From Coptis chinensis (taxonomy: Eukaryota; Streptophyta; Magnoliopsida; Ranunculales; Ranunculaceae), in assembly GCA_015680905.1 (NCBI GenBank), contig CM027377.1:26498501-26562500 (forward strand): a stretch of DNA of 64,000 nucleotides, written 5' to 3'. The notes below the pieces were generated by a model that did no database searches, was not told the DNA's origin, and saw only the letters and a program-made list of their open reading frames with translations. Shown one piece after another: positions 34,201-44,767 of this stretch. Every line of letters begins with the position of its first letter. Positions within the stretch are counted from its first letter, which is position 1. The position numbers and the translations under genes are program-made.

Positions 34201-36269
34201 GTGAGGCTTCTTGCTCTTAAATCGATGCACAACAATCAAAGAAGGCGATCAAAGTTGACTTTTGGTGCTCTGCCCTTGATAGTATATCATGTATTGGTTC
34301 ATCAGCTTTATAAACTACGCGGTGCATTCCAGGGAGATGAAGTGCCAAGCGCACAACTGTGGGAATCTCCTCATGTAGATGGAAACTTAATAATCTCCAA
34401 ACTGCTTCCGGTGGGCCAATGTATCTCGCATCCAAATATTGTTGGATCTCATCCAACTCATTCAACACTATTGTTGTCATGTCATGCCCTTTAAATATAT
34501 ACTTGTGAATGTATTTAACACAACGGATCCCAGCACAAACTTCGACATTAATATGGCAGTTGAACATCTTAGAAAGATAAGGATTATAAGGAACAACATC
34601 CCTATTATCAACTGTATGCCCCCTCACAATATATGATCTACCGTTGTCACGACGACGGTAGATAGGATATCCATCTTTATCCATGGTGGTAGCATCTGCA
34701 AAAGTCCGGGGATAGTGATGCTTGCATCTACTATTTACCATGCACGGAGAGTTAGGATTATTTAGTCCACATGGACCATGAACCATACATGTGAAGACGG
34801 TCTGAAATAACTCAGGTTCGGTTTCTGGATCAGGAAACTCTGCACATACAATGCGATCAACTTGAGCAGGTATACGGATCTTGTCGGAATGTCGAAGATA
34901 TATAAGTGCATGCATATGGGGCAACCCGCGTTTCTGGAACTCAATGGTGTAGACATGTGCAACGGCAGTACCAAGCACACCTTTCTTTTTAATTTCCTTC
35001 ATCAAGGCCCTTCGCTTTAGTTCAAAGACACGGGCCACGACCTCTGGTCGATGAGTTGCAGTTTGGTGCTCAGACAATGCCTCGACAACTTCGTCCCAGT
35101 GCAGATTTGCAGTCATTGTGAGAAATATATCAGGATGCTTATTGTAGCGTGTGATGGCCATTGAATCCGAAAAATTTGAACATGTGCCTAGGGCTGCCGA
35201 CACAAGATCTTTGGTAAGACCACTTTCGTCTTCCAATCTGGTTTGGGTCGAAAGCTTCACCGCAACATCGGTGATACCTTGATAAAGTTCACCGAAGCTT
35301 GTCTTCTTTGTAACCTATAATATCTCATTTTGTTCGTTCGATCCATCGCCCATCCATCCACCAAAACTCTTGAAACGTTTTGTGCTGCGTAAGATTGCGG
35401 AATATTCTCGAGCGTTCAAATATCCGATAAGAGTAGAAATCCATCCGTGTCAATCGGTCATTAGTATTTGAGCGCCTCATATCGGTGACCACCCAAGCTC
35501 TCCGTAAGGAAACATTAGCACATAATGCAAAGGCAAGTAATTTGGATGACATTCATCGATCTGCATGAATTCTTGCCCTCATTTAAGATATATCACAATA
35601 TCCCTCATATTATTCGCTTTTGCCATCCCGGGTAAAATGACGGACAATCTCATCTGCGGTTGGCAAGTTGTAACGGCGTCTGTCTCTCTAGTAGCACTGT
35701 AATGCAAATAAGCGGGTACATTGAAGTTCTCACCATGTTAAAGAGAGGCGGATCTAAGAACATCGTATGCATGGCGAAAAGTAGCGAGAGAAACAATTAT
35801 CTTTGGAGCATAGTTGCATGAATTATCTTGAACATCGTGTTCAAATGGGGATTACTGAAGTTGGCGTATATCAATGCAAAGACTGGGATCATATATGTAA
35901 AGCCGAGAGTTAGTTGGCTGCCGCCCGATGTCGTCGAATTAGAGATCGGTTCTATGGACGAACCCGACCATGTATAGTAAAAGGCCTTGGACCTCGTCCA
36001 GTAAAGACACGCTCATTTCCTCCAAGGCTCGTAAATGCGAAAGCTTGGTTGTATTGTCTCATGTACTTCCGAAATGACTTTGACTTGCGATCATTTCCAT
36101 CATATAAAGCTTTAAGGGCTGGAGGTAATGGTCGTAGTGGAGGCAATTTGACTTTCCCTTGCAAACAACAAGTCCCGAATCGAGGACGTGATAATGATGA
36201 ATCTTTTAGTCGTTCATCCATCCAATGGAGTGCACTACAAAATGGACACTGAACATCCATTCTCCCCAA
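34201..36269 (-). pseudogene. Helitron Rep (HUH nuclease) with upstream domain, frameshifted
   Basis: Two main frames. 36269-35952 (105 codons) has the conserved block before Rep (CPFCSALHWMDERL, GKVKLPPL, YMRQYNQAFAFTSLG). 35260-34217 (347 codons) has the Helitron_like_N region: DIFLTMTANLHW, the HUH motif GLPHMHALIYL (His 115 and His 117) and the catalytic pair KYIHKYIFKG (Tyr 250, Tyr 254), plus zinc-finger-like CMVNSRCKHHYP. Between them, about 35325-35900, the frame is broken. In active elements Rep nicks the ends and carries the strand on its tyrosines. The catalytic segment itself still looks complete. Confidence 0.88.
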
Positions 36270-39200
36270 GGAGTGTCTTCCTTGTTCAATCAGATGGTTA
36301 GAAACAATATTGTCAACTTCGTCTTCATCATCACTTATGTCAGCATTATTAGCAGAAATTGGTCGGTCAAAACCATTATTGTGAACCTCCTCACAATATT
36401 GTGCAGGATCCCCAAATGGTTGTTGTCTACAAGAGAAATAATTGTATATATTTAGACAAAGGTGCCATTTTTTTGGTATTCCAATTTCAATAAGTGTGGA
36501 GAAGTATACCGCGAATTTCGGTTAGTTGATGATGATGCAGAAGCTGCATTTGTCGAATGTGATATTGGATGGACAAAAGATGAGGTAGAAGACCTGCAGT
36601 TACGCGTACTGCGAAGAAACTTGTGATGTTAGATAGGATCTTATGGTAACCAAACCACAAAGAACCAAGAGAAAGATGTAATAAACCACATACTAACCTT
36701 GCATTTTGGTGAGACGGTGTTGGTACAAAGTTCTCATTGGTTGAATGTGGAATTGCATGAGGTAAGGATGAGGAAGCAGAAGAGATACATGTACTGCAAT
36801 GAAACTTGCACAGGTGAGTTATATATAGATTTTGATTAAGAAAAACTACTAAGTGAAGTACTCACGTGTTGTTTTGATCCGATGAATCAGCATGGGTACT
36901 TGATGTGACACGTTCTTCGGGGAGCGTAAATAGCCTTACGGGATTAAGGAATGATAAAGATTTCCGAAGAGACTCTGAAGAAGAAAGACGTCGGTATGGT
37001 GTTGCATGAGGTGTAACTGGACTATTATGTGTTTGATGCTTGTCAGCTTGAAGTGGAGTTTGTGGAAGTGAATGAGAACCATTCAATGTTGAACCTTGTG
37101 CACCTTGGATGGTGAAGTTTGTGCTGCCAATTAGTTTAGTGCTCCTTTCTCTTTCCCTTCGAGCACGCTATCCTAGTATTCTATTTGTTATCTGCACCTA
37201 ATTATAAGTATAATCAACCGAATAGAGTGGGAGAAAGAGGAATGCATGGATAATAGCAAAGATGGCAATTAGTATTAAAATTAGAAAACACGAAATGTAA
37301 AGATATGAAGAAAGTAGTGAAAGGTAATAAGTGATCGAAGACTCAAAAGCAAATTATAAATGAATAGATGGATGACCACATGCAACACAGTTGGTGGGTA
37401 AATATTATACATATAAGCAGGCATTAAATGGAAGTTATTAAATAGTAGTGAATTTACTACAATTATAGTGTACAAAAACACCTTTTGGACAATGCATGAG
37501 CAATCATAGTATTATTTTAATTAAAGCTCATCTTACATGAGAACCGGATGGCGGGAGAAGTGTTTGAAGTGGAGTTTGTGGAAGTGAAGGAGAGCCATTC
37601 AATGTTGAACCCATTAGTTGGTGGTCAATGACATGACGTGTGACTACTTGTGCACCTTGGATGGTGAAGTTTGAGTTGCCAATTAGTTTAGTGCTCCTTT
37701 CTCTTTCCCTTCGAGCATTTGTCCTAGCATTCTATTTGTTTATCCGCACCTAATTATAAGTATAATCAACCGAATAGCAAATATGGCAGTTAGTATTAGT
37801 GGAATGTAAATATATGAATAAAGTAGTCAAGGATAATAAGTGATCGAAGACCCAAAAACAAAAACAAATTATAAATGAATAGATGGATAACCACATGCAA
37901 CATAGTTAGTGGGTAAATAGTATACATATAAGCAGGCATTAAATTGCAGTGAATTTACTACAATTATAGTGTACAAAAACACCTTTTGGACAATGCATGA
38001 GCAATTATAGTATTACATTTTAATTAAAGCTCATCTTACATGAGAACCGGATGGCGGGAGATGAGATAGAGAAACACTATCTGATGAGCGCTGCACATTT
38101 ATAAAGCAAAAGAAGAAATAAGACAATGCAATATACATAAGCAACAGTGTAGAAAAATAAATAAGGCAATGCAACTTAGCATAAGACAATGCAAGCAAGA
38201 AATACCTGGAAGCCAAGAGGCGGTTGAAGATTGAGCCTATCTTGGGGGGCAACAAAGACATGTTTGTTTTGGTTTGAAGGTTCCTAAAAAGGAGTCCATA
38301 GGGGTTTTCCTTTGTCAAGAATTGGTTGCGTAGGAAGCTATAAATATTTGAAAGAGAGTTCAAAAACATTATGTGAAACCAATAAGAGTGTTAATATAAT
38401 TTGGGTAACTCAAAGTATGTTAATAGAAGTTATCAATAACGTATATTGTTGATTGTAATACACGGGGAGCTGGGTGTCGTTGAGGAGTAGGTGGCTGAAG
38501 GTAGAGTCCATCTTGAACTGGAACATAATTATTGTTTTTCTTGCAAAGGTCCTTATCCCATTAGACGTTTACCCTTATCTATGGGATCCTGTAGAAACAA
38601 ATAAAAATAGCTAGATACTCAATAAAATCTGTAGAAACAAACATAAAAAGGATGGGTAGGGATAACATACCATTGAGAGGAAAATCTGCAACAAAAAATG
38701 GTGCCTAAAAAAAAGACAAAGCAGCAGTGATTATGTACTTGATCAGCTTAATCAAAACCTAAAGGCAACTTAAAAACACACTAAATCAGTAAATTGATTA
38801 GTACATGTTCTATCCGGAACAATCATAGATAAACGAAAAGAATTTTCTTGTTCATAACCATCATCACTTATATTGCAATTGAATAGTGTTAACACCTATG
38901 TCTCCACCATGAGACACCCCCCAAGGAGTAGAGTGGAATTACTGTGGCCCCTATCCAAACCCACGGTCACATTCCTCCATAGGGTAAGCTTCTTAACTTA
39001 TATAGAACAGGCGCACCTGGACTCCACCGGTTGTAAGCTCAATTAATGTAGGCTAGTTGGCACTTGGGATTAAGCCTAGGCAAATTTTTCAGGAAAAAGT
39101 CCATCAACATCCCATGTAAGTTACTTGCTTCATCATAACCTGACCCATTAGGAATTACTGTTTCTCTCCTGCTTTTAAATTTCAACTGTCACATCGCTTC

Positions 39201-39976
39201 TGGTGGAAAATTTTCCCTCCATAAGAAAGAAAGAGTTTTACTTAGATTAATTGAGTGACATCTAACCCCTATATTTTAAAACAATAGAATTAACACATTT
39301 AAAATCTGACTAAATTGAGTACTAAAACATATAACTACACACGGGACACTATTAGGGTGTCATCGCTCGCTTTTATTTTGCTTTTCTCCAACTCAAAGTT
39401 TTTTTTTTTTTTTTTAACTAAAGACAAAAAAAAATACATTTCAAACTTTAGGAGAACTAACATAAATGTTGACCGTTTAAAGGTTCTAAAAGGTTTCCTT
39501 GCTTACCTTCCAACTCTAGCTCCTATACGCCCATGAGACTTTTTGGAGAACTGGTGAGTATAATGAGCTGAAGTCCCAAACTACAAAGGGTTGAACAGGT
39601 TTGATAAAACAAAATAAATTAGGAAAACAAAATAATCACACATTACGTTAAAGAATATTTTTTGAATAATTATTAGTTGGAAGTCCACTCTATAAGGGAT
39701 ACATACATATTTAACATTGCCTTTAACATTTCAGCATACACATAGTAGAACTTTGATTACTATACTCAAAAGTCAATCCAATCTTCAAGCTAGACAAAAA
39801 ATCATTGCCATTTGTTCGAGTGTAAAAGAAGGTGGACCCCAAAGAAGAGCATGTGGAAGACAATCCAATATCCTCATGCATTTTTGAAAGACAAAAGTTT
39901 CTCTAAAAATCTTGGTGATTTTTTAATCTTGTACAAGTCAACATTGTAAGTGGGAAGAGCCTAAAAGCCGAAAGGA
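36270..39976. other. 5' part of the Helitron gene, introns and repeats
   Basis: Short - strand frames (for example 37086-36862, SSSESLRKSLSFLNPVRLF) may be N-terminal exons of the Helitron gene. Nothing is confidently assigned. It contains the tandem duplication listed separately. Confidence 0.4.
37051..38061. repeat. ~516-bp tandem duplication inside the Helitron
   Basis: AAGTGGAGTTTGTGGAAGTG begins both copies (37051 and 37567), and both end with CATCTTACATGAGAACCGGA followed by TGGCGGGAGA. The copies have diverged by substitutions and indels, including a ~30-base insert in copy 2. Confidence 0.85.
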
Positions 39977-39984
39977 CCACATAT

Positions 39985-41004
39985 CAAGGACCAAAATATC
40001 GATATCGGTTAATATATCGGTGTACCCAAAAACCGATATATATCGGATATATCTTTTTTTTTGTGACCAGTCCAAACCAAAGCCCAAAATATCGATATCG
40101 ATAAATATATCGGTGTACCCAAAAACCGATATATATCGGATATATCCATTTTTTTGGTGACCAGTCTAAACTATTTAAAATATCAGAAATATAATATCGA
40201 AAATATCAGAAATATATCGGAAATATATTGGAAATATCGGATTTATATTAAAAATTGGTCAAAAAGTCAACCGATATATATCATAAATATCGGACATATC
40301 GATTATATCGGCGATATAAAGTTTTATATCGGAAATTCCGATATATATCGGGAAAAAAAGGGTTCTATATTCGGTGGATATATGTCGGAAATATCGATAT
40401 CGGTGTACCAAAATACCGATATATATCGGCGATATTTTGGTCCTTGGTCCAAAACTATTTAAAATGTCTGATATATCGGAAATATAATATCGAAAATATC
40501 AGAAATATATTGGAAATATCGGATTTATATTAAAAAATGGTCAAAAAGTCAAACGATATATATCGTAAATATCGGATATATCAATTATCTCGGCAATATA
40601 AAGTTTTATATCGGAAATTCTGATATATATCGGAAAAAAAGTTCTATATTTGGTAGATATATATTGGAAATATCGATATCGGTGTACCAAAATACCGATA
40701 TATATCGGCGATATTTTGGTCCTTGGTCCAAAACTATTTAAAATGTCTAATATATCTGAAATATAATATCGAAAATATCAGAAATATATTGGAAATATTG
40801 GATTTATATTAAAAAATGGTCAAAAAGTCAAACGATATATATCGTAAATATCGGATATATCAATTATCTCGGCAATATAAAGTTTTATATCGGAAATTCT
40901 GATATATATCGGAAAAAAAGTTCTATATTTGGTAGATATATATTGGAAATATCGATATCGGTGTACCAAAATACCGATATATATCGGCGATATTTTGGTC
41001 CATG
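39985..41004. mobile_element. hAT-type element with internal triplication, nested in the Helitron
   Basis: 1020 bp, terminal inverted repeats CAAGGACCAAAATATCG and CGATATTTTGGTCCATG (16 of 17 match), flanked by a perfect 8-bp duplication CCACATAT (39977-39984, 41005-41012). The interior is almost wholly ATATCGG-type subrepeats and contains three ~280-bp tandem units beginning near 40167, 40451 and 40731 (AAACTATTTAAAAT). No coding capacity. It inserted after the Helitron sequence was in place, or was captured with it. Confidence 0.9.
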
Positions 41005-41012
41005 CCACATAT

Positions 41013-42850
41013 ATAAAAGTAGTAGGGTAGTGGAGGTCGTCTTCCCCATTTCCGCTAACCCCAACTTTGCACCAAAACAAAAAATGAAAAAACATAAGTG
41101 TTTTGAATTTGAGCAAAAGAAAAATGACACCAAAAAATATTAACCTTAAAGGGAAAATGGAACCAAGAGATCTCAGATTGAAAGCTGGCGAAACCTTTTC
41201 AAAAGGGAGATTGAAAAAAAAAAAAAAAACGAAAAGAGACCCATCCGATCCATTTGAAGGAAAAAGTCGGTAGCCCTTTTAACCACATCAACACTAACCA
41301 TAAAACCCTACGACACAATCTCCCATGTATATAAAATTGTATATAAAAGTAAAAGTGTATATAAACACATCAACACTAACCATAAAAAACACTAACCAAT
41401 CTCTCAGATTAAACAAGAAAAAGCAGACAAATTGAGTAAACTCATACATTGAATTTGTTGGGTATGTTCTTGATCATGACACATGTATATAAAAGTAAAA
41501 GAAAGGAAAAAAAACATTTGCTTTAGCTTTGAATAGCAAAATAAGAGCGGATGTATCCAAAACATTTGGTAGACATTGACTTCGATAAAGTCCGGAAGGT
41601 ATTCTTTGCTTTAGCCATTGAGAGTGAGCTCACGAAAAAAAAAAAAAAAAAGTGGCTTAATCAGGTAGAAACGGTATTTCGAGATCCCGTAGCTTTGTAG
41701 AGTTCACAAGGCTCCGGTCATCTACATTTATAATATTTGCTGAATAATAGGGGAACAATTATACATTCAGTCTTCTGCAAGAGGCGTACATAAAGAGGGA
41801 ACTTACAGGTTATATTTACGGTATTATTAACACATGAACTGAACCGCTCCTTCAAAGAACAAACAATAGCCAGACCTCATTTTATTAGTGTACATAAAGA
41901 GGCGTACATATAATATTTGCTTTATTAGTGTACATAAAGCATTGTACATAAAGAATGAATCAAATGAAAACTGAAGTCAGAATGAATGAACAAAAGCATT
42001 GTACATAAATAACAAAAGATTGATTAATAAATTAAAAGAATGAAAACTGAAGTCAGACTTCATTTTACATTAGGCTTCTTCCGTCATAATCTGAGGCAAT
42101 CAATCTTTTGTTAAATGGAATTAAAGATGCACGGCCCAAAAATAGCCATGCATGTGTTGTCTGCAGAATGCTGATGAGTTCTTTCAATTCACAATATCTT
42201 ATTCTGCAAAATAACCAATTAACTAACTTTAGTACATTTTTTTTTTTTCCAACTTCTGTAATAAATTTTGATATTGGAATACTTAGATAGTGTGAAAGAA
42301 GCAAGTGCGCAAACCACCATCTTCATGAAAATAATAACCTAATACATCATTTCCCTTTTCCTAGACACTAAATTAATCAAGACTGGTTCTTAGAAAAAAA
42401 ATTAAATGGTTAAACAATACTGCTGTTTGGATACGGCGAGAGAGAGGAGAGATGAGAACCAAATTATTGACTAACTATACATGCGACCCATATGATATGG
42501 ACTTCGGACTATTGGCAGAGGATGTTTGGATTTCATTTTGCTCTACAGTGGACTACTTGTGGATCATTAATCCTATCCAATCATGAATCATCCAACAGAG
42601 TAAGCATCATTCATGTAACAAATCACAAACAAATTGGTGCGAACCATTAGTCTCCCATTCCATCGAGCGATTATTACCAATCCGAGGGCAAATAGTTCAG
42701 GTTAATGAGAAAATATGATTACCAAGCATACATTCCAAATGCTAAACGCACTTCTATGTCAAAGCTCTTTGTTTAAATGGTACATGTTTTGATGTTTAGC
42801 ACTCGCTCTCACAACGTAAAACCGACTCATTATCTATTGATTATTGTTGA
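41013..42850. other. Helitron interior without recognised genes
   Basis: About 1.8 kb, AT-rich, with short direct repeats of GTACATAAAGAGGCGTACATA type near 41780-41960. Part may be captured host DNA belonging to the receptor-kinase fragment that follows, but nothing supports that directly. Confidence 0.4.
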
Positions 42851-42854
42851 TTGA

Positions 42855-43275
42855 GAATATGGCTTGGGAAGACACGATCGCCCTTAAAGGAGATGTATTT
42901 AGTTCTGAGGGGTTCTACTCTTAGAGTTGATAAATGAGGAAAACGGCTACCGACATTGACATTCTGTTTGATCAAGGTTTGAGTTTGGGAGAATGGGTGA
43001 AGAGTCTCTATCCATACAATCTTGAGCCCCTAGTTAAACAAACTTTGCTAAGGTTTTCACCACCAGAACCCCCAGTGTACTCTGCCAAGACTTTGCAAGA
43101 TGTTATCTTTGAGATGATTGAGCTTGGTCTAATGTGCACACATCGATCTCCTACGATGAGACCAAGCATGCTTGATGTAGCTCATGAAATGGGCTGGTTA
43201 AAACAGTATCTTTCTAATCCTTCCACCCCGAACATTGAGGAAGCTTCTTCTTCAAAAGATGGTGCTTCATGTTAG
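42855..43275 (+). pseudogene. Captured C-terminal fragment of an LRR receptor-like kinase
   Basis: The + strand encodes the last part of a receptor-kinase domain: EYGLG (subdomain VIII), GDVFS and LLLEL (IX), each in shifted frames up to about 42933, then a clean 113-codon frame from 42934: MRKTATDIDILFDQGLSLGEWV, ELGLMCTHRSPTMRPSM with the conserved subdomain XI arginine, and a natural-looking end after DVAHEMGWLKQYL. This pattern is typical of EFR/FLS2-like LRR-XII kinases. The N-lobe and catalytic loop are missing. It lies inside the Helitron, 0.6 kb from its 5' end, antisense to the transposon genes, so it is best read as a host gene fragment captured by the Helitron. Confidence 0.82.
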
Positions 43276-43856
43276 TAAACGACATAAATGAAGTTGGCTA
43301 GTGCAGGGCTTGTTCTCCTTTCTGAATTTTAAATAGTCCTCGTTCATTTTTGGTTCTTCCAATATTTGTGAGTTTCAATTCATTGTAAGACTCTGCAATT
43401 CCTTTGTACACAATGTTTAAAGCATTCTTTGGTTATTCCAGTTTATATTTTAACACCAATCAATTGATAGAGATTTTGAGATTGATTAATAAAACAAAAG
43501 ATTGATTAATAAATTAAAAAAATGAAAACTGAAGTCATACCTCATTTACCTGTGCTTCAAGCTTCGTCATTTATCATTTACCTGTGTTGGTTGTGGAAAT
43601 GAAACAAGTCAGACCTCATTACCTGTGTTGTTTGAAGAATGAACTCTAGAGTGACGGCGGCAGGAAGAATGAATGCTAGGATAGGGCATACATAGTTTGT
43701 TTGAAGAATAAGATCTAATAGATCCCAGTGTTAGGGCATAAGGGAGCATACTCTTTGGGATTGGCTTATTTTGCCATGTCACAACTTAGAAAAGACAATA
43801 ATAACCACTGGATGGAGGCCCTACGAGCCCCACACCATTGCGTTTTATTAGATAGA

Positions 43857-43930
43857 TATAGAATTGTGAAATAGAATAAAGAAGGTTATGTATATTTACA
43901 TCTTTAATGAAATAGTGAGGACTGCTAAAC
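43857..43930 (+). repeat. Remainder of the third LINE-derived tandem repeat
   Basis: TATAGAATTGTGAAATAGAA and following GTTATGTATATTTACATC then TTTAATGAAATAGTGAGGACTGC continue the repeat broken at 30025. Compare 28994-29058, which has the same order. Confidence 0.85.
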
Positions 43931-44432
43931 CCAAATTTTATTAAAAAAAAACTAAAAAATGAGGAGACGGTAGAGAAATGCGTTTACTTGAATAATTGAG
44001 TTATAGATAAATATTGTTTAATGTTATGATGCAAGACACTTTTCCCATCGCACTGGTATCCACTTGCTACAATACCGATACAATACCGATACGGGTAAAG
44101 AATACGACACGGCAGATACTTATCCCCCTCATTTATACTGAATTTCAGGCCCATTCCAAATATCTGACAACTGATTCTCCAGAATGAAAAATGAGCATAT
44201 TATTTGTTTTTTCTTATTAGTCTCAAAAAGTAGCCGTACAAATTTAGGAAAATCCAATGTCATACCCCGTACCGTGTCCATGTATCGGTGCTCATATACG
44301 TCCGTAACCCCGTGCATCATAGGGGTTTTATGGAAGAAATTGTCACATGAAAAGAGTGAGGTTCTAAACGCCACGTGAGCCCAAGTGCAGGTTTGAACAC
44401 TAGAACATTTAACTGACCTATGCGGATGCTAT
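43931..44432. other. Intergenic, no gene seen
   Basis: Includes an 81-codon frame at 44129-44374 (-) over a CCGATAC-rich stretch that looks like old repeat DNA. No domain. Confidence 0.4.
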
Positions 44433-44440
44433 CTTATAGA

Positions 44441-44759
44441 TAGGGCAGGAAATGGAGCGGGTTCGGGTCGGGTTTTTACTCAAAACTCTTTACCATATCC
44501 GGATCCATCTGGATTCGGGTCGGATTTCGGATATCCATATCCACTAAAAACACACAAAAAATACACTATTTTAATGATTTTCATATATAAATGTAAGATA
44601 TAAATTATTTTTAGGCATCAAAATATGAATCTTGTTAAAATAGTTCGGGTTTTCGGATATTCGGGTCGGATAATTTATATTCGGATATGGTCAATTCGGA
44701 TAAAAATGAATTCGGATATGGATCGGATTCGGGTTGATCCCGTACCATTCCTAGCCCTA
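44441..44759. mobile_element. hAT-type MITE
   Basis: 319 bp, ends TAGGGCAGGAAATGG and CCATTCCTAGCCCTA, flanked by a perfect 8-bp duplication CTTATAGA (44433-44440, 44760-44767). Interior rich in GGGTTCGGGTCGG and TTCGGATAT. Confidence 0.9.
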
Positions 44760-44767
44760 CTTATAGA

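Larger units (their letters stand above)
30026..43856 (-). mobile_element. Helitron, 13.8 kb, decayed autonomous type
   Basis: Read on the - strand, the element starts TCTATCTAATAAAACG (43856, after an A) and ends GGGCATACCCTAG (30026, before a T). A perfect hairpin, GTGCCG-TA-CGGCAC (30039-30052), lies 13 bases before the 3' end. These are the defining Helitron features: insertion between A and T, 5' TC, 3' CTRR, subterminal hairpin, no target duplication. The host repeat on the left resumes on the right, confirming both ends. Inside, on the - strand, are Rep and PIF1-like helicase remains. It also carries a nested hAT element, a ~516-bp tandem duplication and a captured receptor-kinase fragment. 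Frames are broken, so it is probably no longer autonomous. Confidence 0.93.

Noticed and set aside
34217..35260. Helitron Rep frame as an intact functional gene
   Set aside because: The catalytic segment is open, but the upstream block and the helicase are separated from it by frameshifts and stops, so it is scored as a pseudogene.
40154..40533. Open frames of about 100 codons in the TATCGG repeats
   Set aside because: They are low-complexity translations (NISEIYWKYR-like) of the hAT element's subrepeats and have no domain.
44129..44374. 81-codon frame on the - strand
   Set aside because: It lies in old repeat-like CCGATAC sequence; no domain and no splice context.
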